From assembly GCF_016583565.1 (NCBI RefSeq), contig NZ_NRRF01000003.1, positions 62,001 through 126,000 of the forward strand: a stretch of 64,000 bases of DNA, in the 5' to 3' direction. The notes beneath the pieces are model-generated. The model was not told the origin of the DNA and did no database searches. It saw only the letters and a list, made by a program, of their open reading frames with translations. A program made the position numbers and the translations under genes. Shown piece after piece: positions 1 to 7,997 of the stretch; the first letter of the stretch is position 1; the number at the start of each line of letters is the position of its first letter. This DNA comes from Thiocystis violacea. GTDB lineage: Bacteria > Pseudomonadota > Gammaproteobacteria > Chromatiales > Chromatiaceae.

Positions 1-630
1 GACGAGTTGGTTGTCGGTCTGGCCGCGATTTCGGGCAGTAACGGTCTGCCAGGCGGCAGCTTCTTGGTCAAGAAAGATTTCATCCTGCCGACGGCCAATA
101 CCAACACGGATTCGCCATGGTCCGAGCCAGAGTACCCCATCGTTGAGATCGAAGCCGGCGAAAACGGCGTGAAAGGTCGCTTGTTAACCGAAACCGAATC
201 TCTCACCGGCGACCTCACCTGGGGTGACTACGCCAATGCCGTCGGCGAAACACGTCCGGCACTGGGCGACGTCGATGGCGACGGGAAGGACGAGATCGTC
301 ATCGGCTTGGGTCACTCTGGCGGTGGTTTTGTTGAGGTCTTCGATTATGAGGACAGCGCTCTGCTATCGCGAGGCTACGTCGGCGTTGATATGCCCGAGT
401 ACAACGGCATGAACGGCGAGACGCGCCCGTCCGTCGGCGACATCGATAACGATGCCCGTAGCGAAATCCTCGTTGGGCTGGGAAAAGGCAGCTACGGCGT
501 CTTGGAGCTGATCGATGACGCCGCTCAAAATTTCTCTTTTCTGGAAAGCTTTCAAGCTCAGACAGTCGGCGAGGACCATGCCGAAGCCGGATTCTGGCCT
601 GTCGTCAAGCGCGAGCATCGCCCTGACTAG
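1..630 (+). CDS. FG-GAP/VCBS repeat protein, C-terminal fragment
   Basis: The reading frame is open from the first base of the window, so the gene begins upstream and only about 209 residues are visible. Two repeats contain calcium-binding-type loops, GDVDGDGKDEIVIGLG near residue 90 and a second, weaker GDIDNDARSEILVGLG near residue 155. These are typical blades of FG-GAP/VCBS beta-propellers found in large secreted or surface proteins. The protein ends shortly after the second repeat with no visible sorting signal or membrane segment. Substrate or partner cannot be inferred. Family assignment is fairly safe; function is unknown. Confidence 0.75.
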   Translation, partial: DELVVGLAAISGSNGLPGGSFLVKKDFILPTANTNTDSPWSEPEYPIVEIEAGENGVKGRLLTETESLTGDLTWGDYANAVGETRPALGDVDGDGKDEIVIGLGHSGGGFVEVFDYEDSALLSRGYVGVDMPEYNGMNGETRPSVGDIDNDARSEILVGLGKGSYGVLELIDDAAQNFSFLESFQAQTVGEDHAEAGFWPVVKREHRPD

Positions 631-956
631 GCCTGGATCAGTGTAGGGCCGTGTTTCACCCTCGTGTTATCTCGGGCCGGCACCCCTTTGCTCGACCCGC
701 ATGACCGGGCGTCATCGCTCGCAGGGATGGCTCCGACTTCCACGCACCAACGCCCCTGTCCTCGCGTGCGACACATCACGGCGCTCCACTGATGTTCAGG
801 GGCTGGCCGGCCATGTTGGCGCCGATGGGCGGCCATCCCCCCATCGGCAACCCCGAGCCTGTATCATTCGACCATCAATCCCAGGACTTCGGGCCGCGAC
901 CAGGGTCCTGCCCCGACGCGCCCGATGACGGCCCAAGCCAGCAGGGATGACGAACC
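631..956. other. intergenic region upstream of DUF1538 gene
   Basis: About 326 bases with no credible gene. It must hold the end of the preceding transcript and the promoter of the DUF1538/P-II cluster. I see no clear terminator hairpin with a T-run and no convincing -35/-10 pair. An AGGGA element lies about 9 bases before the ATG at 957. Confidence 0.5.
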
Positions 957-2771
957 ATGCCGACAGAGATCCGTTTCGGAGCCTTCGTCCGAGAGATCAC
1001 GGTCCAGCAAGACCGCATTTCCTACAACAACATCACGCCCAAGATCTGGCGCGACGCGGACGGAAGCGAACTCCCCTACCGCGCGCCCAGGATCCGCCTG
1101 CGCCCGATCGACGCCTTTCGGCTGATCAAACCCTACGTCAGCATCCGTTTCCTGGAGCAGGTCCGCGCGGTCGTGCCGCTCGCCGTCTATCTCATGCTCT
1201 TCCAGTGGCTCATCCTCCAACAGGAGATCCTGGACGCCGGCATCATCACCGGCGGACTGGTCGCCGTCATCCTCGGGCTCATGCTCTTCATGGAGGGGCT
1301 GAAGGTCGGCCTCATGCCCTTCGGAGAGACCCTTGGCATCATCCTTCCCGCCAAGGCCCACTTGAATCTGGTGCTGCTCATCGCCTTCCTTCTGGGGATC
1401 GGCGTCACCTTCGCCGAACCGGCGATCGGGGCGCTCAAGGCGGCGGGGCAGATCGTTCAGGTGGAGTCGGCCCCCTATCTCTACGCCCTCTTGAACCAGT
1501 GGTCAGAGGTCCTGGTGCTCGGCGTCGGCCTGGGCGTCGGCGTGGCCGCCGTGCTCGGAACCCTGAGATTCCTGTACGGCTGGAGCCTCAAGCCGCTGAT
1601 CTATCTCACACTCATCCCGACGCTCGGTCTGACGCTCTATCTCACGACCGATCCGCAGCTGCACAAGACGCTCGGCCTGGCCTGGGACTGCGGCGCCGTC
1701 ACCACCGGCCCGGTCACGGTGCCGCTGGTACTCTCGCTCGGGATCGGCATCGCCGCCGCCGCCGGCAAGGGCCAGACCTCGCTGTCCGGCTTCGGCATCG
1801 TCACCCTCGCCTCGCTCTTCCCCATCATCGGCGTCGAGCTGCTCGCGATCTATCTGTCCTTCGTGACCAGCCCGGCTGAGATCATCGCGGCCGCCAAGGT
1901 GGCCGCCTCGGTCGCAACGCCGTCGAGCTGGTACGCCCAAACGCCATGGGTCGAGATCATCGGCGGGCTGCGCGCCATCCTGCCGCTGATCCTCTTCCTC
2001 TTCCTGGTGATGCGCTTCGTCCTCAGGGAGCGGCTTGCACACCCCGGCAACATCGCCTACGGCATCACCCTGACCGTGCTCGGGATGATCGTCTTCAATC
2101 TCGGCCTGACCTATGGGCTGGCCAAGCTCGGCGGTCAGTCGGGCGGACTGGTGCCGGCCTCCTTCACCGATATCGCCGCGGTGGACAACGACCCGCTCTT
2201 CTCGTTCGGGATCGGGCTCGCCATCGCCATCGCCTTCGCCTGGATCCTCGGCTTCGGGGCCACGCTCGCAGAGCCGGCCCTCAACGCCCTCGGCCTCACC
2301 GTGGAGAACCTCACCAACGGCGCCTTCCACAAGCAGGTCCTGATCTACGCGGTCTCCCTGGGTGTCGGATTCGGGCTAACGCTCGGTGTCGCCAAGATCG
2401 TCTTCGGCTTCTCGATCGCCTGGCTGCTCATCCCGGGCTATCTGCTGGCGATCCTGCTGACGATCTTCTCCACCGAGGAGTACGTCAACATCGCCTGGGA
2501 CAGCGCTGGCGTGACGACCGGCCCTGTCACCGTCCCCCTGGTCCTGGCGATGGGGCTCGGATTCGGCGACGCCATGCAGGCCATCGAGGGCTTCGGTATC
2601 CTCTCCATGGCCTCCATCGGCCCCATCCTGTCGGTTCTCTCGACCGGGCTCTGGATCCAGTGGAAGGTGCGCCGCAAACAGCGCCGCTATGACGAATCCA
2701 TGCACCTGACGCAACCGCAGCATAAGGCTCAACCGAAGCATCAGGCTCAACCGAAGGAGACTCTGGCGTGA
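957..2771 (+). CDS. DUF1538 family membrane protein
   Basis: A 604-residue integral membrane protein made of two homologous halves. Each half contains the family hallmark: WDCGAVTTGPVTVPLVL near residue 243 and WDSAGVTTGPVTVPLVL near residue 518. Each half also has an ending of the type GFGI-ASL/M-PI. Many hydrophobic helices flank these motifs, consistent with an inverted-repeat transporter or channel. The N-terminal 70 residues are soluble and the C-terminal tail is a Gln/Lys/Pro-rich repeat (QPKHQAQPK). The stop overlaps the GTG of the following P-II gene by 4 bases, so the two are translationally coupled. Proteins of this family are predicted transporters with no established substrate; the P-II neighbours suggest nucleotide-gated control, which is inference. 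Confidence 0.85.
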   Translation: MPTEIRFGAFVREITVQQDRISYNNITPKIWRDADGSELPYRAPRIRLRPIDAFRLIKPYVSIRFLEQVRAVVPLAVYLMLFQWLILQQEILDAGIITGGLVAVILGLMLFMEGLKVGLMPFGETLGIILPAKAHLNLVLLIAFLLGIGVTFAEPAIGALKAAGQIVQVESAPYLYALLNQWSEVLVLGVGLGVGVAAVLGTLRFLYGWSLKPLIYLTLIPTLGLTLYLTTDPQLHKTLGLAWDCGAVTTGPVTVPLVLSLGIGIAAAAGKGQTSLSGFGIVTLASLFPIIGVELLAIYLSFVTSPAEIIAAAKVAASVATPSSWYAQTPWVEIIGGLRAILPLILFLFLVMRFVLRERLAHPGNIAYGITLTVLGMIVFNLGLTYGLAKLGGQSGGLVPASFTDIAAVDNDPLFSFGIGLAIAIAFAWILGFGATLAEPALNALGLTVENLTNGAFHKQVLIYAVSLGVGFGLTLGVAKIVFGFSIAWLLIPGYLLAILLTIFSTEEYVNIAWDSAGVTTGPVTVPLVLAMGLGFGDAMQAIEGFGILSMASIGPILSVLSTGLWIQWKVRRKQRRYDESMHLTQPQHKAQPKHQAQPKETLA

Positions 2772-3160
2772 GCAAGCAAGAGATCGTCGTCCTCACCGAC
2801 GTCGCACTGATCACCGCCAGCGTCCAGCGGGGCATGGCGGACGCAATCGTCAAGGCCGCCCAAGAGGCCGGCGCCCAGGGCGCCAGCATCCATTACGCGC
2901 ATGGACGCGGGGTGCGCGAGCGCCTCGGTATCTGGGGTCTGGCCGTCGAGGCCGAGAAGGAGGTCATCAACATCGTGGTGTCGAGCGACCAGGTCGATCG
3001 AGTGTTCGAAACCATGTACGTGGCCGGCAAGATGGATACGCCTGGCATGGGGTTCATGTGGGTCACGCCGCTCGAAAAGGCGGCCACCTTCGTTCCGCCC
3101 GAGATCATCGAACGGCTGGCCTCCAAACGGGAGCGCAGCCGGCGCACACCGAAAGGCTGA
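2768..3160 (+). CDS. P-II-like (GlnB superfamily) regulator 1
   Basis: A 130-residue protein with the ferredoxin-like P-II fold pattern: an N-terminal beta strand (EIVVLTDVALI), a helix, a T-loop-like segment near HYAHGRGVRERLG, and a conserved closing segment TPGMGFMWVTPLE. The canonical uridylylation tyrosine loop and the TGxxGDGKIF B-loop of GlnB/GlnK are missing, so it is not a classical nitrogen P-II protein. Translation starts at GTG inside the stop of the DUF1538 gene. A short basic tail (KRERSRRTPKG) ends the protein. Likely role: binds a small effector and gates the DUF1538 membrane protein, by analogy with GlnK-AmtB and SbtB-SbtA. The partner is inferred from gene order alone. Confidence 0.8.
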   Translation: MSKQEIVVLTDVALITASVQRGMADAIVKAAQEAGAQGASIHYAHGRGVRERLGIWGLAVEAEKEVINIVVSSDQVDRVFETMYVAGKMDTPGMGFMWVTPLEKAATFVPPEIIERLASKRERSRRTPKG

Positions 3161-3166
3161 TCCGCG

Positions 3167-3508
3167 ATGGACATCAAGGATTCCCAGAAGATCATCACCT
3201 GCATCCTGCCCAAGGGAAGGGCCTTGCCGCTGGTCCGCATCCTGGCCAGGGACCACGGGCTCAATACCGTCGAAATCAACTATGCGCGCGGCGTGGGGCG
3301 CATCACCCCGCTGCGCCATCGCGGGATCGGCGAGACCTCGGAGCGCGAGATCCTGACCGTTGCGGTGCCCGCGAGCGAGGCGGACAGCTTCTTCGAGCTG
3401 ATCTATGAGGCCGCCGAGATCAATCGCCCCCACGGCGGGCTCATGTTCCTGCATGGCACCACCATGGCCACCGGCTTCGCGCTGCCCGAGTTGCCCGAGG
3501 AGCCATAG
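3167..3508 (+). CDS. P-II-like (GlnB superfamily) regulator 2
   Basis: A 113-residue second P-II-like protein starting 6 bases after the first. It shares the strand-helix-strand plan (KIITCILPKGRALPLVRIL, then EINYARGVGRI) and the INRPHGGLMFLHG segment that parallels TPGMGFMWVTP in regulator 1. The paralogue is divergent: the T-loop region differs and the tail is short. Two different P-II-like chains encoded together could form hetero-trimers or sense two effectors. As in regulator 1, typical GlnB nucleotide-binding and uridylylation motifs are not evident. Function is inferred from family and context only. Confidence 0.75.
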   Translation: MDIKDSQKIITCILPKGRALPLVRILARDHGLNTVEINYARGVGRITPLRHRGIGETSEREILTVAVPASEADSFFELIYEAAEINRPHGGLMFLHGTTMATGFALPELPEEP

Positions 3509-3592
3509 GCCAGCCGTGCGCCGCGCCGGGGCGTCTGGCCGACTGCGTCTTCTGCTAAGATTGCACCCCCGCTCACGCGCTGGATCTCCCTC

Positions 3593-5113
3593 ATGCCTGA
3601 AGCAGCAGACCAGGCCCTCGATGCGCCGACCCAACAGAGCGTTGCGGCCGTCGACCTCGGCTCCAACAGTTTCCATATGATCGTCGCCCGGATCGATGAC
3701 GGACATGTCCAGATCATCGACCGACTCAAGGAGATGGTGCGCCTGGGCGAGGGCCTGAGGGACGACAAGTCCATCTCGCCCGAAGTCGCCGAGCGCGCGC
3801 TGGCCTGCCTGGAGCGCTTCGGCCAGCGCCTGCGTGGCTTCGAGCCGGGCACGGTGCGCGCCGTCGGCACCAACACCCTGCGCCAGGTGCCGCCCGAGAC
3901 CGGCTTCATCGAGCAGGCCGAGGCCGCCCTGGGCCACCCGATCGACGTCATCGCCGGCCGGGAAGAGGCGCGTCTCATCTACCTGGGCGTCGCCTATGGC
4001 CTGGCGGCCGGCGCGGAGCGGCGGCTGGTCGTGGATATCGGCGGCGGCAGCACGGAGATCATCGTCGGGTTGGGCTTCTCGCCGCGTCTGCGTGAGAGCC
4101 TGCACATGGGCTGCGTCAGCATGTCCCAGCGCCACTTCGCGGACGGACGCATCACCGCCAAGGCCATGCAGCGCGCCGAGCTGACCGGGGCCTTGGAAGT
4201 CAGACCGGTGCGCGAGCTCTTTCGCCGCGCGCGCTGGCAGAAGGCCGTCGGCAGTTCGGGGACCATCCGGGCCATCGCCGCCGTCGTCAACGCCGAGGGC
4301 TGGTGCGAACACGGCATCTCGGCCGAGTCGCTGACCACGCTGAAGGACGCACTGGTGGACGCGGGAAAGACCTCTGCGTTGGACCTGAAAGGCCTGACCG
4401 AGGAGCGCCAACCCGTGTTCGCGGGCGGAGTGGCCGTGCTGCGGGCCGTCTTCGAGTCGCTCGGCATCCAGCACATGCAGGTCTCGGACTACGCGCTCCG
4501 CGAGGGGCTCATCTACGAAATGCTCGGCCGCGACCAGCACGGCGACGTGCGCGAGCGCACCGTCGCCAAGCTCTGCCGCCAGTTCCAGATCGATCAGGCG
4601 CACGGCCAACGCGTCCAGTCGACGGCGCAGGTGCTCTATCGCCAGCTGATCGGTCCTTGGACGCTCACCAATCCCGAGCACCCACGGATGCTCTCCTGGG
4701 CCGCCAGGCTCCACGAGATCGGCGTCATGGTCGCCCATAGCCAGTACCAGAAGCACGGCGCCTATCTGCTGCGCAACGCGGACCTGCCCGGCTTCACGCG
4801 CCAGGAGCAGATGCTGCTCTCCGCCCTGGTGCTCGGCCACCGGCGCAAATTCCCCGCTCAGGAGTTCGCCGCCCTGTCCGCGGACATGCAGGTGTGCGCG
4901 CGCCGCCTCTGCGTCATCCTGCGCCTCGCCATCCTCATGCACCGCGGGCGCTCCGCCGACAACAAACCCAATCCCAAGCTCGCCGCCGATGGCGACAAGC
5001 TGACACTCAGCTTCCCGGACGACTGGCTCGCCGCTCACCCCCTGACCCAGATCGAGCTAGAGCAGGAGGCGGAACGTCTCGCCGCCGCCGGGATCCAGCT
5101 CAGCTTCGGCTGA
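3593..5113 (+). CDS. ppx: Ppx/GppA exopolyphosphatase family protein
   Basis: A 506-residue ASKHA-fold phosphatase that would hydrolyse inorganic polyphosphate or pppGpp. The phosphate-1 motif VDLGSNSFHMIVARI is near residue 20 and the phosphate-2 motif VVDIGGGSTEIIVG near residue 146; the C-terminal third is the helical HD-like domain (RLHEIGVMVAHSQYQKHGAYL). Length matches the long Ppx type of E. coli rather than short two-domain forms. It begins 84 bases after the P-II pair and may be a separate transcript. Distinguishing Ppx from GppA by sequence alone is uncertain; the long C-terminal domain fits either. Confidence 0.9.
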   Translation: MPEAADQALDAPTQQSVAAVDLGSNSFHMIVARIDDGHVQIIDRLKEMVRLGEGLRDDKSISPEVAERALACLERFGQRLRGFEPGTVRAVGTNTLRQVPPETGFIEQAEAALGHPIDVIAGREEARLIYLGVAYGLAAGAERRLVVDIGGGSTEIIVGLGFSPRLRESLHMGCVSMSQRHFADGRITAKAMQRAELTGALEVRPVRELFRRARWQKAVGSSGTIRAIAAVVNAEGWCEHGISAESLTTLKDALVDAGKTSALDLKGLTEERQPVFAGGVAVLRAVFESLGIQHMQVSDYALREGLIYEMLGRDQHGDVRERTVAKLCRQFQIDQAHGQRVQSTAQVLYRQLIGPWTLTNPEHPRMLSWAARLHEIGVMVAHSQYQKHGAYLLRNADLPGFTRQEQMLLSALVLGHRRKFPAQEFAALSADMQVCARRLCVILRLAILMHRGRSADNKPNPKLAADGDKLTLSFPDDWLAAHPLTQIELEQEAERLAAAGIQLSFG

Positions 5114-5200
5114 AGCAGCGCCCGACAGGCCCGCGGGTCGTTCACGGAACAACGCCGAGAGGCCGAAACTCTTCTCTTTATCCTGATAGAATCCAGGGTC

Positions 5201-5220
5201 ACGTGGGCCAGTGCCCACGT
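5201..5220 (+). promoter_or_regulatory. perfect inverted repeat in the leader of the SCP2-like gene
   Basis: ACGTGGGC and GCCCACGT are separated by four bases, giving an 8-bp perfect stem about 80 bases before the ATG at 5299. It could be an operator or a leader hairpin. No T-run follows, so it is not a terminator for ppx. Confidence 0.45.
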
Positions 5221-5298
5221 TGATACGAAGAACCCATAGCGGCCGCCGCGAGCCCGTCGCGCCGGCCTTTGGCTGCTCACTCCGGAGGATCTAGAAGA

Positions 5299-5718
5299 AT
5301 GGCCGCACTCTTTTCCGATGAGTGGATGAAACAACTCATGAACGCCTGGAACAACGAGCCCGAGGTCAAGGACAAGCTCGCCGAGATCGACTTTTATTCG
5401 GTCATCACCTGTGGCTTCAAGGACGAAGAGAATCCCCGAGGCATTTTCGTCGTCGAGAAGGGCGAATGCATCCGCGCCGGCGACTGGTCCGAGAGCGACC
5501 CGGCCCCCAACTGGGACATGCGCGCCGACAAGAAAGACTGGCTCAAGTGGGTCGAGAACGGCATCGGCATGATGGGCATGGGTACCGCCTTCGCGACCGG
5601 CAAGCTCAAGTTCAAGGTCGGCGACTACAAGGCCATCATCAAGGACCCGCGCATGGCCAACCCCTTCGTCAAGAGCTTCGGCCTCATGCAACAGCTCGAT
5701 ACCGACGAAGTGAAATGA
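5299..5718 (+). CDS. SCP2 sterol-binding-like protein
   Basis: A 139-residue soluble protein. The start is set at ATG 5299 because a GGAGG sequence sits 10 bases upstream; an in-frame TTG 30 bases earlier has no such site. The C-terminal half (GMGTAFATGKLKFKVGDYKAIIKDPRMANPFVKSF) matches the end of the SCP2 fold, in which a hydrophobic tunnel binds a lipid or acyl ligand. No signal peptide or membrane segment is seen. It is monocistronic: an inverted repeat lies upstream and a strong intrinsic terminator follows 48 bases after the stop. Ligand is unknown. Confidence 0.75.
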   Translation: MAALFSDEWMKQLMNAWNNEPEVKDKLAEIDFYSVITCGFKDEENPRGIFVVEKGECIRAGDWSESDPAPNWDMRADKKDWLKWVENGIGMMGMGTAFATGKLKFKVGDYKAIIKDPRMANPFVKSFGLMQQLDTDEVK

Positions 5719-5765
5719 CGTGAAGGGAAATGAAGTGATCGGCTGAACAGCCGTCATTGCAGAGC

Positions 5766-5792
5766 AAAGCCCGCCATCGCGCGGGCTTTTTT
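5766..5792 (+). terminator. intrinsic terminator after SCP2-like gene
   Basis: AAAGCCCGC and GCGGGCTTT form a 9-bp stem around a 6-base loop and are followed directly by a run of T. It ends the plus-strand SCP2 transcript and may also work on the minus strand for the reductase operon. Confidence 0.9.
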
Positions 5793-5843
5793 CATGGCAG
5801 GCAGTTGACGGTTGGCAGGGATGAGATCATCGCCGCGCGTCCG

Positions 5844-6605
5844 TCAGCCGAGGGTGTAGCCGGCGTCGACCTTGATCGTCGTGCCGGTGATCAGACGGGC
5901 ACGCGCGGAGGCCAGGAAGAGAACGGCCTCGGCGACGTCCGCCGGCTTGACGATCTCCTGACGCAGCACGTGGCGCCGAGCGGCGATCTCCCGCATCAGA
6001 TCGGTCGCATCGCCCCACATCTCGGAGTCGACGACGCCGGGCGCAACGCCGTTGACGCGGATGCCGCGCGGCCCAAGGGCCAGGGCGAGCCGCTGGGTCA
6101 GCATGTCCAGTCCGGCCTTGCTCACGGAGTAGCTCGTGGAGGTGCAGGTCGAGAAAGGGTGCTGGGCGCAGGCGGAGGAGATGTTGATGACGACGGGTGC
6201 GGCACTGCGTTCGAGCAGATCCGCGCAGACCTGAGTCAGGGCGAAGGGGGCGATGAGATTGATCTCGAGCGTCGCGCGCCATTGCTCCAGGCTCTCGTCC
6301 ACTGTCCCCGCGCCCAGGATCACGCCCGCGTTGTTGACGAGGATGTCGACTCGGCCGGCGTCTGCATCGAGCCGCTCCGCGAGGCGCGCGAGAAAGGCCG
6401 CGTTCGTCACGTCGCCTTCCAGCAGTACCAGCGCACCCCGCGCAAGGGCATCGGGCCAGCGGGCCGACAGCTTCCGCGGATCGCGGCTGAAGGTATAGAC
6501 CCGGTCGCCCGACGCCAGAAAGGCATCGGCCAGGGCGGCGCCGATCCCGGAGGTGCCGCCACTGATGCAGACGACACGCCCGCCCTCTGAATCGCCCCGC
6601 GTCAT
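5844..6605 (-). CDS. short-chain dehydrogenase/reductase, third gene of the pterin-type operon
   Basis: A 253-residue classical SDR. The nucleotide-binding motif GGTSGIG lies near residue 16, NNAG near residue 90, the catalytic serine in NISSA near 143, and the YSVSK catalytic pair near 160. The C-terminal ITGTTIKVDAGYTLG is typical of FabG-like family members. Its start overlaps the end of the upstream reductase by 4 bases. Because it is coupled to another SDR and a 6-pyruvoyl-tetrahydropterin-synthase-like gene, a role in reducing a pterin (dihydromonapterin or sepiapterin-type) is plausible. Substrate is not determined by sequence. Confidence 0.8.
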   Translation of the reverse strand: MTRGDSEGGRVVCISGGTSGIGAALADAFLASGDRVYTFSRDPRKLSARWPDALARGALVLLEGDVTNAAFLARLAERLDADAGRVDILVNNAGVILGAGTVDESLEQWRATLEINLIAPFALTQVCADLLERSAAPVVINISSACAQHPFSTCTSTSYSVSKAGLDMLTQRLALALGPRGIRVNGVAPGVVDSEMWGDATDLMREIAARRHVLRQEIVKPADVAEAVLFLASARARLITGTTIKVDAGYTLG

Positions 6606-7303
6606 CGTTCCCGCTGCCCCAGATTGGCGTGGATGACGGCCCCATTGAGCACCGGGGAATGGGCGAGAAAGGCGACCGTCTCGGCGATCTCCTCGGGCTC
6701 GATCAGCCGATCGAAGGCGCTCATCCCCGTGATGGCCGCCAGGGTTTCCGCGTTGTCACCGATCAGCCCGCGCAGCTGCTCGGTGTCCGTGAAGCCGGGG
6801 CAGATCATGCAGGTATGGATGCCGCGCCCGGCGAGATCCTGGCAGGTCGCCCGCATCATGCCGACCAGGGCGTGCTTGGCGATGACATAGCTGGCGACGC
6901 CGGGCACCGCCTTCTCGGCCAGGGTCGAGCCGATGTAGACGACGCTCGAGCCCGGCCCCATCGCGGGGATGATCAGCTGGTTCAAGGCATTGGCCGAGAG
7001 GATGTTCAGCTCCAGCACCTCCCGCAACGCCTCGGTGGCCAGCGCATCGACGCGGTCGGAGCGCATCACGGAGGCGTTGTGGACCAGGCAGACGCGACCG
7101 GCCTCCGCGAGACGCGGCGCGAGCGATGGGGCGAGCGCCGCAACCGCCCCAGGCTGCGCGAGATCGCAGAGCAGGCTCTCGACGCCAGCCTCCGGGCAGG
7201 GTCGGCGCGCAATACTCAACACGCGCCAGCCATCGACCAGGAAGCGGTTCGCGATCGCGCGACCGATGCCGGAGCTCGCGCCCGTGACGATCAAGAGGCT
7301 CAT
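6602..7303 (-). CDS. short-chain dehydrogenase/reductase, second gene of the pterin-type operon
   Basis: A 233-residue SDR with TGASSGIG at residues 7-14, HNAS replacing the usual NNAG, VYIGSTLAE carrying the catalytic serine, and YVIAK as the Tyr-Lys pair. The layout, with a short C-terminus after the active site, resembles sepiapterin-reductase-like SDRs more than FabG. It overlaps the PTPS-like gene upstream and the second SDR downstream by 4 bases each, a tightly coupled operon. The proposed substrate is a 6-substituted pterin side-chain ketone; this rests on context. Confidence 0.75.
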   Translation of the reverse strand: MSLLIVTGASSGIGRAIANRFLVDGWRVLSIARRPCPEAGVESLLCDLAQPGAVAALAPSLAPRLAEAGRVCLVHNASVMRSDRVDALATEALREVLELNILSANALNQLIIPAMGPGSSVVYIGSTLAEKAVPGVASYVIAKHALVGMMRATCQDLAGRGIHTCMICPGFTDTEQLRGLIGDNAETLAAITGMSAFDRLIEPEEIAETVAFLAHSPVLNGAVIHANLGQRER

Positions 7304-7794
7304 GCGTCACCCCACTGGGCGAACGCCCATTGCCCGGATCCGGAGGCGACGCCCAGCTCGATCGCGCGGATCTCCATAGCGGAGAGTTCCGGGCGATCGC
7401 GCAAGCGCGCCAGCAGCAGCGGGGCCAATTCCTCGATGGTGACGTTGCGGATCGGCAGCAGCAGGACGTCGCGCTCCAGGAAGGAGAGGCGCTCGTCGGC
7501 GAAAAACGCCGTGACTTGACCCTCTTGCCGCTCCAGGCGCAGATAGGGCGAGCGCTCGGGCAACAGAACCCGCTCGTCCAGCGCGTCGCAGATCGCCTTC
7601 AGGATCCGCTTGAGGTCGACATAGTCGAACGCCATGCCGTTGGGGCCGACCGCCGCGGTGACGCCGCAACGGACCTGGAAGTTGTGGCCGTGGAGATTCT
7701 CGCGCTCGGTCGCCGAAAAGATCGTGAAATGACCGGCGCTGAAGTTGAGGTACTCCTTGCTGATCTCGATGCGGGTCAGGGTCTGGTCAGCCAA
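7300..7794 (-). CDS. 6-pyruvoyl-tetrahydropterin synthase / QueD superfamily protein
   Basis: A 164-residue T-fold enzyme. I place the start at a TTG at 7794 (encoding MADQTLTRIE) with GGAGA 6 bases upstream, because the in-frame extension to 7959 has no family similarity. Zinc ligands are visible as His22 (SAGH) and His35/His37 (HGH). The catalytic cysteine expected just before HGH in QueD and in PTPS is absent; Glu32 is present as ENLHGH. That Glu-x-x-HGH arrangement is characteristic of PTPS-III-type proteins that release 6-hydroxymethyl-dihydropterin. It is the first gene of an operon with two SDRs. QueD function is therefore unlikely; a folate or pterin role is inferred. Confidence 0.75.
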   Translation of the reverse strand: MADQTLTRIEISKEYLNFSAGHFTIFSATERENLHGHNFQVRCGVTAAVGPNGMAFDYVDLKRILKAICDALDERVLLPERSPYLRLERQEGQVTAFFADERLSFLERDVLLLPIRNVTIEELAPLLLARLRDRPELSAMEIRAIELGVASGSGQWAFAQWGDA

Positions 7795-7997
7795 GCTGGG
7801 TCTCCGTTCATGTCCGCTGCCAATGAAGCGAGGGTCCGTACACCTCCTCGGGACGAGCAGGCTCGTCGAGCCATGCGGGAGGAGATGTGGGCCGGGGCGG
7901 CGGATCAAACCCCGAGCCACTCCGGGAGGCCCCGAATTGCGGCAGGACCAGATGGTCACACCGACCGCTGGGCGAGAGGGCGCGCGCGGACTGACGA

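Noticed and set aside
2747..5038. A 763-residue minus-strand protein opposite ppx and the P-II genes
   Set aside because: High-GC third-position bias opens long frames opposite real genes; the composition is not protein-like and plus-strand genes here have clear motifs.
7300..7794. QueD (queuosine synthesis)
   Set aside because: The catalytic cysteine before HGH is missing and the neighbours are SDRs, not queC or queE.
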